From: Hevea brasiliensis
Lineage: Eukaryota > Streptophyta > Magnoliopsida > Malpighiales > Euphorbiaceae
Direction: 5' to 3'
NCBI RefSeq assembly: GCF_030052815.1
Contig: NC_079499.1
Coordinates: 101,156,480-101,220,479, forward strand
Length of the DNA stretch: 64,000 nt
The notes under the pieces are model-generated. The model was not told the DNA's origin. It saw only the letters and a program-made list of their open reading frames with translations, and did no database searches. Shown in pieces: positions 49,643 through 61,659 of the stretch. Position 1 is the stretch's first letter; the number at the start of each line of letters is the position of its first letter. The position numbers and the translations under genes were made by a program.

Positions 49643-50918
49643 ATAAATATTTTAAATTATAAAATTTTAAATATATAAAATCATAAACTCATTATTCTTT
49701 TTATTCAATTTTACATTTTAAAATCACGATCTTACCTCAATTTTATATATGTTTTGACTCATTTAGTGATTTTGACCGGTAAAATTATAACATTATGCGA
49801 GTTAACTTGTAATAAATTAAAAAATTTTAAATATATAAGATCATAAACTCATTATTTTTTTATTCAATTTTATATTTTAAAATCACGATCTTTCCTCAAT
49901 TATATATATATATTGACTCATTTAGTGATTTTGACAGGTAAAATATAACATCATGCTAGTTAACTCGTAATTTAATAACTATAGCCTTTATTTTTTGAGT
50001 TCTTGTGACAAATATATTCTATATATTTTATGGTAAATATTTTTTCATATTTTAACTCTATCATTAAAGAAAATTCATAACAAAAAAAAAGTATAATTAA
50101 CTCTACATTAAATAAATATTATATGATTGTATATGATATTTATCTCTTTGCTTTAATTTAAAAAATATATATAAAAGTAATATCTTCCAAATAAATAAAA
50201 ATATTAAAACGCACTCAAAACTCAATTAAATTTCAATATATATATATATATTAAGCTATTTATTCTATTTAAAATGCCGACAAACACATACACACAAGAG
50301 AATAAATAGCTTAAAAAAATGCAATAACTAAGTGGTTCATATGAAATGTCTTGTAGCAGTGGCGTTTGGAAGATTTAGGTGAATAATTAGGATGGTGAAG
50401 TCTCTTTCCTCTGACAGTTGATGTGGATGGATGGATACTTTAAAATTGTCTGCAGATTGTTGTTGGACATACATAGTGGCATTGGCATATTTCGTTTTGT
50501 ATTGTAATGCACATTTTCCAACCAGTTATGGTCCCAGTTAAAAGAAAGCAAGCTTCTCTTGTGGCATATTGGTCATGGCTTTGCTTCCCATTTCAGTTCG
50601 AAAACAGAACGGCTCACTTAAATTTATTTTATGTTGTAAATTGTTTTGGATTATTATTTAGATTGTTTTATATGAAAAAAAAAATAAAATTTATAGTTGA
50701 TTTTGAATGAAATTTTATTGAATAAAGATAACAAAGTTTTTCCTCATTGAGGGAAACTTTTCTTGATAAAAAAAAAAAAAAAAGAATTCCCAGTCAGTTC
50801 ATTATATAAATCAATTAATCGCAGAATTTTCGTCAATATTTTTTTCTTCATACCTCTCTTAGTCACCATTGACAACAAAGTTAATTATAAATGTGTTGTG
50901 AGAAGTTTTGAGTCACTG
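49643..50918. repeat. AT-rich intergenic region with a 160-bp tandem duplication
   Basis: Bases 49651-49810 and 49811-49975 are two tandem copies (period 160 bp). They share TTTTAAATATATAA, ATCATAAACTCATTATT, AAAATCACGATCTT and GACTCATTTAGTGATTTTGAC, with a few substitutions. The rest (49976-50918) shows no gene; a frame at 50507-50710 has no recognisable domain. An A run lies at 50770-50783. Confidence 0.8.
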
Positions 50919-51442
50919 TAGCCATGAAAAAGCTGCATATATACTTGGACTGCTTTCTTTGAATTTGCCGAAATTGCAGTCTTGGCAATAATAGAGTAGC
51001 CCAGACAAAAAAAAAAAAAAAAAACTCTAACCTATACACATTATTAGATACGATTCATCATCTGAAATTGCAATACGATGGATTATGTGTGAAGATTGCT
51101 TCTCCATCCTTGTTCTATAGGAATTTAGTATCGGAGTGGGTATGCTATGGGATGGGGGCAAGTTTTCTTATGGAGATTTTTTTAAATTTTAATTTATTAA
51201 TATATAATATAATTTTATTTATTAAAAAATATAATTAAAAATAAAATTTTTGAATGTAATTTTAATAATATATTTATATTTTTTTAAAATTATAATGTTT
51301 AAATATATAAATATATATATAAATAAATTATGTAAAAAAAATAATATAATATTATATGAGCAAAGTTATGGAGATTTAGAATGGGAAAAAGGTCTCCTCG
51401 TCCTTACCCCCTCACAGCATCAAAGTTAAGGCGGGGTTTTTC

Positions 51443-51474
<32 letters not shown>

Positions 51475-51510
51475 TTTGCGCATATCAAATGGCAGTGACG
51501 GCATTAAAAA
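50919..51510 (+). repeat. Left copy of a direct repeat that flanks the tandem array
   Basis: Matches 63497-64000 in the same orientation. Shared phrases in order: AGCTGCATA, a TTCTTTG-ATTTGC block, a poly-A tract, TCTAACC, ATTATTAGATA, ATGGATTATGTG, AAGATTGCTTCTCCATC, GAATTT then ATCGGAGTGGG, TTTTAATTTATTAATATATA and CAGTGACGGC. Small insertions and deletions, and homopolymer length changes, separate the copies. No coding content is visible. Confidence 0.85.
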
Positions 51511-52245
51511 TTGTCAGATAAATGAAAGCCCATTAGATTCCATGGTAAGGCTGCGACTAACTGACTGAGCTACAAGATATCAAATTGGACTTGAAATCGG
51601 CATCATCGATAAAAGCCCATTAGATTCCAATTTCAAACCTCACAACTCTTGCTCATTATATATGTGTAAATAGAATTTCCAACCATCTACAAAGATATTT
51701 AAATAATACTTTATTTTATTTTTTAAAAATTTATTATTTCAAATACAAAATAAATTATTAGCCAAAAAAATAATAATTAATTAATAGTTAATATAGTGTC
51801 ATCAAAATCTTAAAAACCTTTCTTCCTGTTGAAATTCAATATTGCTCAATGCTCTCATGGATTTTGTATTTTTTTAAACCTTTGCGTGATATTAGTGATG
51901 CATAGCGACCTTAGTGTAAGATTATCTACCAACATTAAGCTGATGGGTTGATGAATAATGGTGCTACCGCTGCATTTCTATTGGAGTAGTAAACTTTTTG
52001 ACTTCCATTGTGGATGATTCATCCCAATTTTGATCATGGAAGTTGGCCTGTTTATTCTTGAATTTATTTCTCTAATTCTGCCTAACATTAAACTAAAACA
52101 ACCATAAATCTCAGTGGCTATGATATGAACCTAACCCTCAAGTTTCTAGTCATTCCAGAAAATTAAAGCCCCTCAATGTTCTTTGAACTTTGAAGTCAAT
52201 TATAGTTTCTATAAATCAAACTAATTGTTGCACCACTTTCTTTTT
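51511..52245. other. Spacer between direct repeat and tandem array; nothing recognised
   Basis: The phrase AAAGCCCATTAGATTCCA occurs twice (about 51525 and 51612). No gene or element is recognised up to the first array unit. Confidence 0.6.
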
Positions 52246-53287
52246 CAGCATTAATTCAAGCAAAACTATCATAATTAAAATTTATATCGTAACATATTTT
52301 TTCTATTTAATTTTAATAAAATTAAAATTTAAAATATCATAATTCTCAACATAAATTGTTATCATATATATTTTTTATAGTAATTTATCATTTACATTTC
52401 AATAAGCTCATTCTTGTTAAGTATATTAACCTTATTTTTTTTTGTCCAAACAGGAATATTTCATTCAAGAACAGAAGCACGTTTACACACATCCTCCTAC
52501 AACAGTGAGGATAACTGGAGAGGATGATTATATAACCAACTTGGAGTTAGCAAGTTTAGCCTATTTGCTACCCCATTAGCTCCCTTGTTAACAGATCGTG
52601 GAATAAAGCTTAAAACAAAACCAGAATTACAATACATAAAAGCTTTAATATCTTCAATGAAAGCTTCTATATCCATTGAAATTGATGTTAAAGGAAAAAA
52701 ACATAACATAACCAGCTGCTGCGAATTAGTTTCAAAAAAACACGATTGTAGATTGTGGCTATGAGCATATCTAAAAGTTTTGCGAAAGGCCATAGCTTCA
52801 GTCTCTAAAGGAGACATGAAAACAAAATATTTGACTAAACCATCAAATAACATACCAGAAGGAGATCTCACAAGGATTCCATATCTAGCTTGGGAAGAAG
52901 CATAGTCGAAGGATGCATCAGTACTAAAAAGAAAACCACCCTCGTTAGATGGATACCATCAAGGTGGCCTTGAAATTTGACAACCAGAATGCAATTCCCT
53001 TATAGATGAATTAGGCTTCTCCACATTAATGAACTCTAAGATTTGCATATTAGCCTTTCGAATAGTTTGGACAGAATCTGGTTGCACAGAACAAAAAATA
53101 AAAATATTTTTTTGTCTTCCATGTATTCCAGCAGATACTACTAGCAGAGAGCAACCAAATGTTTCTATTACCTTTATTCATCTCTTCCACTGCCCTTCAC
53201 TACGCTAGGAATGACTGAAAACCCAAAGCATTTGGAGAGAAACCCAAAGCTAACCCAAAAAGAACAACAAGTGCTCAAGAGATTCTT
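52246..53287 (-). pseudogene. Array unit 1: least rearranged RNase H-like copy
   Basis: The only unit that keeps ETNSQQL in the RNase H fold (the others lack four residues there), and the only one with a single copy of the 50-bp leader phrase that the others have twice. RNase H-like frame at 52871-52497. The acid that should follow in the E-T-D-S-x-x-L motif is N here. It looks closest to the founder. Confidence 0.85.
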
Positions 53288-54371
53288 CAGCATTAATTCA
53301 AGCAAAACTATCATAATTAAAATTTATAACGTAACATATTTTTTCTATTTAATTTTAATAAAATTAAAATTTAAAATATCATAATTCTCAACATAAATTG
53401 TTATCATATATATTTTTTTATAGTAGTTTATCATTTACATTTCAATGAAGCTCATTCTTGTTAAGTATATTAACCTTGTTTTTTTGGTCAAAACAGGAAT
53501 ATTTCATTCAAGAACAGAAGCACGTTTACACACATCCTCCTACAACAGTGAGGATTACTGGAGAAGAAGATTATACAACCAACTTGGAGTTAACAAGTTT
53601 AGTCTACCCATATTTGCTACCCCATTAGCTCCCTTGTTAACAGATCGTGGAATAAAGCTTAAAAAAAACCAGAATTACAATACATAAAAGCTTTAATATC
53701 TTCAATGAAAGCTTCTATATCCCATGAAATTGATGTTAAAGGAAAAAAAACACAGCATAACCAGCTGTTCAAAAAAATACGATTGTAGATTGTGGTTATG
53801 AGCATATCTAAAAGTTTTGCGAAAGGCCATAGCTTCAGCTGCTAAAGGAGACATGAACACAAAAGATTTTACTAAACCATCAAACAACATACTAGAAGGA
53901 GATCTCACAACGATTCCATATCTAGCTTGGGAAGAAACATAGTCGAAGGATGCATTAATGCTAAAAAGAAAACCACCCTCGTTAGATGGATACCATCAAG
54001 GTGGCCTTGAAATTTGACAACCATAATGCAATTCCCTTATAGATGAATTAGGCTTCTCCACATTAATGAACTCTGAGATTTGCATATTAGCCTTTCGAAT
54101 AGTTTGGACGAGATCTGGTTGCACAGAATAAAAAATAAAAATATTTTTTTGTCTTCCATGTATTCCAGCAGATAATACTAGCAAAGAGTAACCAAATGTT
54201 TCCATTACCTTTATTCATCTCTTCCACTACCCTTCACCACTCTAGGAAAGACTGAAAACCCAAAGCATTTGGAGAGAAACCCAAAGCTACTCTAGGAAAG
54301 ACTGAAAACCCAAAGTTGGAGAGAAACCCAAAGCTAACCCAAAAAGAACAATAAGTGCTCAAGAGATTTTT
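53288..54371 (-). pseudogene. Array unit 2
   Basis: Carries the four-residue deletion (FFEQLVML) and the doubled 50/46-bp leader phrase at about 54240-54337. Its variants are a mixture of those that later mark the odd and even units: ACATAGTCG like the odd units, but AACATACTAG and ACAACGATT like unit 4. Confidence 0.85.
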
Positions 54372-55451
54372 CAGCATTAATTCAAGCAAAACTATCATAA
54401 TTAAAATTTATATTATAACATATTTTTTCTATTTAATTTTAATAAAATTAAAATTTAAAATATCATAATTCTCAGCATAAATTGTTATCATATATATTTT
54501 TTATAGTAGTTTATCATTTACATTTCAATGAAGCTCATTCTTGTTAAGTATATTAACCTTGTTTTTTTGGTCAAAACAGGAATATTTCATTCAAAAACAG
54601 AAGCACGTTTACACACATCCTCCGACAACAGTGAGGATTACTGGAGAGGAAGATTATACAACCAACTTGGAGTTAACAAGTTTAGTCTACTCATATTTGC
54701 TACCCCATTAGCTCCCTTGTTAACAGATCGTGGAATAAAGCTTAAAAAAAACCGGAATTACAATACATAAAAGCTTTAATATCTTCAATGAAAGCTTCTA
54801 TATCCCATGAAATTGATGTTAAAGGAAAAAAACACAGCATAACTAGCTGTTCAAAAAAACACGATTGTAGATTGTGGTTATGAGCATATCTAAAAGTTTT
54901 GCGAAAGGCCATAGCTTCCGCTGCTAAAGGAGACATGAACACAAAAGATTTGACTAAACCATCAAACAACCTACTAGAAGGAGATCTCACAAGGATTCCA
55001 TATCTAGCTTGGGAAGAAACATAGTCGAAGGATGCATCAATGCTAAAAAGAAAACCACCCTCGTTAGATGGATACCATCAAGGTGGCCTTGAAATTTGAC
55101 AACCATAATGCAATTCCCTTATAGATGAATTAGGCTTCTCCACATTAATGAACTCTGAGATTTGCATATTAGCCTTTCGAATAGTTTGGACGGGATCTGG
55201 TTGCACAGAACAAAAAATAAAAATATTTTTTAGTCTTCCATGTATTCCAGCAGATAATACTAGCAGAGAGCAAATGTTTTCCATTACCTTTATTCATCTC
55301 TTCCACTACCCTTCACCACTTTAGGAAAGACTGAAAACCCAAAGCATTTAGAGAGAAACCCAAAGCTACTCTAGGAAAGACTGAAAACCCAAAGTTGGAG
55401 AGAAACCCAAAGCTAACCCAAAAAGGAACAATAAGTGCTTAAGAGATTCTT
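54372..55451 (-). pseudogene. Array unit 3 (type a of the dimer)
   Basis: Type a markers: AACCTACTAG, TTTTTTAGTCTTCC and GAGCAAATGTTTTCC. The first RNase H-like aspartate (SIDAS) is encoded at 55038-55036. Confidence 0.87.
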
Positions 55452-56535
55452 CAGCATTAATTCAAGCAAAACTATCATAATTAAAATTTATATCGTAACA
55501 AATTTTTTCTATTTAATTTTAATAAAATTAAAATTTAAAAAATCATAATTCTCAACATAAATTGTTATCATATATATTTTTTATAGTAGTTCATCATTTA
55601 CATTACAATAAAGCTCATTCTTGTTAAGTATATTAACCTTGTTTTTTTGGTCAAAACAGGAATATTTCATTCAAAAACAGAAGCACGTTTACACACATCC
55701 TCCTACAACAGTGAGGATTACTGGAGAGGAAGATTATACAACCAACTTGGAGTTAACAAGTTTAGTCTACCCATATTTGCTACCCCATTAGCTCCCTTGT
55801 TAACAGATCGTGGAATAAAGCTTAAAAAAAAAACCAAAATTACAATACATAAAAGCTTTAATATCTTCAATGAAAGCTTCTATATCCTATGAAATTGATG
55901 TTAAAGGAAAAAAACATAGCGTAACCAGTTGTTCAAAAAAACGCGATTGTAGATTGTGGTTATAAGCATATCTAAAAGTTTTGCCAAAGGCCATAGCTTC
56001 AGCTGCTAAAGGAGACATGAACCCCAAAGATTTGACTAAACCATCAAACAACATACTAGAAGGAGATCTCACAACGATTCCATATCTAGCTTGGGAAGAA
56101 ACATGGTCGAAGGATGCATTAATGCTAAAAAGAAAACCACACTCGTTAGATGGATACCATCAAGGTGGCCTTGAAATTTGACAACCATAATGCAATTCCC
56201 TTATAGATGAATTAGGCTTCTCCACATTAATGAACTCTGAGATTTGCATATTAGCCTTTCGAATAGTTTGGACGGGATCTGGTTGCACAGAACAAAAAAT
56301 AAAAATATTTTTTTGTCTTCTATGTATTCCAGCAGATATTATTAGCAGAGAGCAATCAAATGTTTCCATTACCTTTATTCATCTCTTCCACTACCCTTCA
56401 CCACTCTAGGAAAGACTGAAAACCCAAAGCATTTGGAGAGAAACTCAAAGCTACTCTAGGAAAGACTGAAAACCCAAAGTTGGAGAGAAACCCAAAGCTA
56501 ACCCAAAAAGAACAATAAGTGCTTAAGAGATTCTT
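55452..56535 (-). pseudogene. Array unit 4 (type b of the dimer)
   Basis: Type b markers: AACATACTAG, ACATGGTCG, ACCACACTCG and CCAAAATTAC. Private changes include TTGCCAAAGG and GAACCCCAAAG. Confidence 0.87.
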
Positions 56536-57616
56536 CAGCATTAATTCAAGCAAAACTATCATAATTAAAATTTATATCGTAACATATTTTTTCTATTTAA
56601 TTTTAATAAAATTAAAATTTAAAATATCATAATTCTCAACATAAATTGTTATCATATATTTTTTTTATAGTAGTTTATCATTTACATTTCAATGAAGCTC
56701 ATTCTTGTTAAGTATATTAACCTTGTTTTTTTGGTCAAAACAGGAATATTTCATTCAAGAACAGAAGCACGTTTACACACATCCTCCTACAACAATGAGG
56801 ATTACTGGAGAGGAAGATTATACAACCAACTTGGAGTTAACAAGTTTAGTCTACCCATATTTGCTACCCCATTAGCTCCCTTGTTAACAGATCGTGGAAT
56901 AAAGCTTAAAAAAAAACCGGAATTACAATACATAAAAGCTTTAATATCTTCAATGAAAGCTTCTATATCCCATGAAATTGATGTTAAAGGAAAAAAACAC
57001 AGCATAACTAGCTGTTCAAAAAAATACGATTGTAGATTGTGGTTATGAGCATATCTAAAAGTTTTGCGAAAGGCCATAGCTTCCGCTGCTAAAGGAGACA
57101 TGAACACAAAAGATTTGACTAAACCATCAAACAACCTACTAGAAGGAGATCTCACAAGGATTCCATATCTAGCTTGGGAAGAAACATAGTCGAAGGATGC
57201 ATCAATGCTAAAAAGAAAACCACCCTCGTTAGATGGATACCATCAAGGTGGCCTTGAAATTTGACAACCATAATGCAATTCCGTTATAGATGAATTAGGC
57301 TTCTCCACATTAATGAACTCTGAGATTTGCATATTAGCCTTTCGAATAGTTTGGACAGGATCTGGTTGCACAGAACAAAAAATAAAAATATTTTTTAGTC
57401 TTCCATGTATTCCAGCAGATAATACTAGCAGAGAGCAAATGTTTTCCATTACCTTTATTCATCTCTTCCACTACCCTTCACCACTTTAGGAAAGACTGAA
57501 AACCCAAAGCATTTGGAGAGAAACCCAAAGCTACTCTAGGAAAGACTGAAAACCCAAAATTGGAGAGAAACCCAAAGCTAACCCAAAAAGGAACAATAAG
57601 TGCTCAAGAGATTCTT
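56536..57616 (-). pseudogene. Array unit 5 (type a)
   Basis: Type a markers as in unit 3. It has the longest open RNase H-like frame of the late units: 57155-56802, 117 codons, from VRSPS-like text through SVNKGANGVAN. Confidence 0.87.
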
Positions 57617-58702
57617 CAGCATTAATTCAAGCAAAACTATCATAATTAAAATTTATATCGTAACATATTTTTTCTATTTAATTTTAATAAAATTAAAATT
57701 TAAAATATCATAATTCTCAACATAAATTGTTATCATATATATTTTTTATAGTAGTTCATCATTTACATTTCAATAAAGCTCATTCTTGTTAAGTATATTA
57801 ACCTTGTTTTTTTGGTCAAAACAGGAATATTTCATTCAAAAACAGAAGCACGTTTACACACATCCTCCTACAACAGTGAGGATTACTGGAGAGGAAGATT
57901 ATACAACCAACTTGGAGTTAACAAGTTTAGTCTACCCATATTTGCTACCCCATTAGCTCCCTTGTTAACAGATCGTGGAATAAAGCTTAAAAAAAAAACC
58001 AAAATTACAATACATAAAAGCTTTAATATCTTCAATGAAAGCTTCTATATCCTATGAAATTGATGTTAAAGGAAAAAAACATAGCGTAACCAGTTGTTCA
58101 AAAAAACGCGATTGTAGATTGTGGTTATAAGCATATCTAAAAGTTTTGCGAAAGGCCATAGCTTCCGCTGCTAAAGGAGACATGAACACAAAAGATTTGA
58201 CTAAACCATCAAACAACATACTAGAAGGAGATCTCACAAGGATTCCATATCTAGCTTGGGAAGAAACATGGTCGAAGGATGCATTAATGCTAAAAAGAAA
58301 ACCACACTCGTTAGATGGATACCATCAAGGTGGCCTTGAAATTTGACAACCATAATGCAATTCCCTTATAGATGAATTAGGCTTCTCCACATTAATGAAC
58401 TCTGAGATTTGCATATTAGCCTTTCGAATAGTTTGGACGGGATCTGGTTGCACAGAACAAAAAATAAAAATATTTTTTTGTCTTCCATGTATTCTAGCAG
58501 ATATTATTAGCAGAGAGCAATCAAATGTTTCCATTACCTTTATTCATCTCTTCCACTACCCTTCACCACTCTAGGAAAGACTGAAACCCAAAGCATTTGG
58601 AGAGAAACCCAAAGCTACTTTAGGAAAGACTGAAAACCCAAAGCATTTGAAGAGAAACCCAAAGCTAACCCAAAAAGAACAATAAGTGCTCAAGAGATTC
58701 TT
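57617..58702 (-). pseudogene. Array unit 6 (type b)
   Basis: Type b markers. The plus-strand stretch at 57812-58057 translates identically to the matching stretch of unit 4, while its AACACAAAAG and ACAAGGATT follow type a. Its leader ends with two CATTTGGAG/CATTTGAAG phrases shared only with unit 8. Confidence 0.87.
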
Positions 58703-59764
58703 GACATTAATTCACACAAAACTATCATAATTAAAATTTATATCGTTATATATATATATTTAAATTAAGTCTCATTAAAATTTAAAATATCATAATTCTC
58801 AACATAAATTGTTATCATATATTTTTTTATAGTAGTTTATCATTTACATTTCAATGAAGCTCATTCTTGTTAAGTATATTAACCTTGTTTTTTTGGTCAA
58901 AACAGGAATATTTCATTCAAGAACAGAAGCACGTTTACACACATCCTCCTACAACAATGAGGATTACTGGAGAGGAAGATTATACAACCAACTTGGAGTT
59001 AACAAGTTTAGTCTACCCATATTTGCTACCCCATTAGCTCCTTGTTAACGGATCGTGGAATAAAGCTTAAAAAACCGAATTACAATACATAAAAGCTTTA
59101 ATATCTTCAATGAAAGCTTATATCCCATGAAATTGATGTTAAAGGAAAAAACACAGATAACTAAATTTCTCAAAAATACGATTGTAGATTGTGGTTATGA
59201 GCATATCTAAAAGTTTTGCGAAAGGCCATAGCTTCCGCTGCTAAAGGAGACATGAACACAAAAGATTTGACTAAACCATCAAACAACCTACTAGAAGGAG
59301 ATCTCACAAGGATTCCATATCTAGCTTGGGAAGAAACATAGTCGAAGGATGCATCAATGCTAAAAAGAAAACCACCCTCGTTAGATGGATACCATCAAGG
59401 TGGCCTTGAAATTTGACAACCATAATGCAATTCCGTTATAGATGAATTAGGCTTCTCCACATTAATGAACTCTGAGATTTGCATATTAGCCTTTCGAATA
59501 GTTTGGACAGGATCTGGTTGCAGAACAAAAAATAAAAATATTTTTTAGTCTTCCATGTATTCCAGCAGATAATACTAGCAGAGAGCAAATGTTTTCCATT
59601 ACCTTTATTCATCTCTTCCACTACCCTTCACCACTTTAGGAAAGACTGAAAACCCAAAGCATTTGGAGAGAAACCCAAAGCTACTCTAGGAAAGACTAAA
59701 AACAAAATTGGAGAGAAACCCAAAGCTAACCCAAAAAGGAACAATAAGTGCTCAAGAGATTCTT
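58703..59764 (-). pseudogene. Array unit 7 (type a, with a chimeric start and many small deletions)
   Basis: The first 85 bases differ from all other units and contain TTCACACAAA and TTAAATTAAGTCTCAT, text found again just beyond the array's right end (60860-60925). The body has many one- to three-base losses relative to units 3 and 5 (for example AAGCTTATATCCC and GGTTGCAGAAC), making this unit 1,062 bp. Confidence 0.85.
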
Positions 59765-60854
59765 CAGCATTAATTCAAGCAAAACTATCATAATTAAAAT
59801 TTATATCGTAACATATTTTTTCTATTTAATTTTAATAAAATTAAAATTTAAAATATCATAATTCTCAACATAAATTGTTATCATATATATTTTTTATAGT
59901 AGTTCATCATTTACATTTCAATAAAGCTCATTCTTGTTAAGTATATTAACCTTGTTTTTTTGGTCAAAACAGGAATATTTCATTCAAAAACAGAAGCACG
60001 TTTACACACATCCTCCTACAACAGTGAGGATTACTGGAGAGGAAGATTATACAACCAACTTGGAGTTAACAAGTTTAGTCTACCCATATTTGCTACCCCA
60101 TTTAGCTCCCTTGTTAACAGATCGTGGAATAAAGCTTAAAAAAAAAACCAAAATTACAATACATAAAAGCTTTAATATCTTCAATGAAAGCTTCTATATC
60201 CTATGAAATTGATGTTAAAGGAAAAAAACATAGCATAACCAGTTGTTCAAAAAAACACGATTGTAGATTGTGGTTATGAGCATATCTAAAAGTTTTGCGA
60301 AAGGCCATAGCTTCCGCTGCTAAAGGAGACATGAACACAAAAGATTTGACTAAACCATCAAACAACATACTAGAAGGAGATCTCACAAGGATTCCATATC
60401 TAGCTTGGGAAGAAACATGGTCGAAGGATGCATTAATGCTAAAAAGAAAACCACACTCGTTAGATGGATACCATCAAGGTGGCCTTGAAATTTGACAACC
60501 ATAATGCAATTCCCTTATAGATGAATTAGGCTTCTCCACATTAATGAACTCTGAGATTTGCATATTAGCCTTTCGAATAGTTTGGACGGGATCTGGTTGC
60601 ACAGAACAAAAAATAAAAATATTTTTTTGTCTTCCATGTATTCTAGCAGATATTATTAGCAGAGAGCAATCAAATGTTTCCATTACCTTTATTCATCTCT
60701 TCCACTACCCTTCACCACTCTAGGAAAGACTGAAACCCAAAGCATTTGGAGAGAAACCCAAAGCTACTTTAGGAAAGACTGAAAACCCAAAGCATTTGAA
60801 GAGAAACCCAAAGCTAACCCAAAAAGAACAATAAGTGCTCAAGAGATTCTTCAG
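59765..60854 (-). pseudogene. Array unit 8 (type b), last unit
   Basis: Nearly identical to unit 6, including the stretch at 60295-60495, which translates the same as 58146-58346. An extra T in CATTTAGCTCC is private. The array ends after TTCAG at about 60854. Confidence 0.87.
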
Positions 60855-61659
60855 TGTTATCACACAAACGGACATTGAGCAAAAATTATACTTTTATATA
60901 TATATATATAAATTAAGTCTCATAGCAAGAGAATTACAACAGGTTCTCTAAAGGAATATTTTTATTTTTGGAGCAATTGATAACTTATAAATCTTATACC
61001 AACATGCCCCTAGAAGAAGTGGCCACAGAGGGTAATTCCTGATCATATCTTTGTTGGTTCAAATAATAATGCACAAATTGAACAACTTATTAATTATCAA
61101 GTTAATTTGAGACATCGATCAAATGCGAAAATTTAATTGATGATTATACATTCACAAACTTCAAGGTTTTTTTTAAAAAAAACTTTAAGTATTAAGATTT
61201 TTTTTATGGACGTGACTAGGTGTACACAAATTTCTATACAAAAATGTATAAATCAGGGTAATTTGGTAAATTTTAAGCACTTTTTTGATGTGCAATATCT
61301 ATTTAGCCCTTTATAATTTGAATTTCAAAATTTAAAATTTCTCTCTCTTCTATTATCAGTCATCCAATCAAATATTATCAACTCTCTAATCTATTATTTT
61401 TCACTAATTATTCAACCAATAAAAGATCATCCTACCATTTATTTAACCTATCAAAATCAATTATTCCTTTAACCTATCAGAGTCTATTATTACTCTAACC
61501 AATAATGACATATCTTAACTTGTAATTTTATAACTTATTCTCAAGCAAGAGACTCCATACTCATATAAAGTTTCTTCTTCATGTATCCATTTTTTATTTT
61601 TTTTATCAAATAAAATTTATATTTTCCATCTCATATACCTTTCAAGTTCTACAACAATG
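60855..61659. other. Right flank of the array; no gene recognised
   Basis: AT-rich, with a short AT run at about 60897-60910. The first 70 bases share text with the start of array unit 7. No coding frame of interest. Confidence 0.6.

Larger units (their letters stand above)
52246..60854 (-). repeat. Tandem array of eight units of about 1.08 kb carrying a broken zf-RVT/RNase H-like gene tail
   Basis: Eight direct copies, found by the phrase CAGGAATATTTCATTCAA at 52451, 53494, 54577, 55657, 56741, 57822, 58903 and 59970 (spacing 1,043 to 1,084 bp). On the minus strand each unit reads: a zf-RVT-like tail (EEMNKGN, then a W-x2-W-K linker), a linker (QPDPVQTIRKANMQISEF), then an RNase H-like (RVT_3) fold with SIDASF, VRSPS, AAEAMAF and SFIPRS-NGVAN. 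This is the C-terminal end of the LINE-derived 'ribonuclease H protein' family common in plants. All copies share an in-frame TGA before the RNase H fold and a frameshift in the linker, so the array was amplified from an already broken copy. Confidence 0.92.

Noticed and set aside
52246..60854. Plus-strand frames repeated in the array (for example MKLILVKYINL- and MPKAIASAAKG-type starts)
   Set aside because: They are the antisense of the RNase H-like fold and its flank; the minus strand carries the recognisable domain text.
52246..60854. CRISPR-like or rDNA-like array
   Set aside because: The unit is 1.08 kb with protein-derived text, no short repeat-spacer pattern and no rRNA sequence; the genome is a plant.
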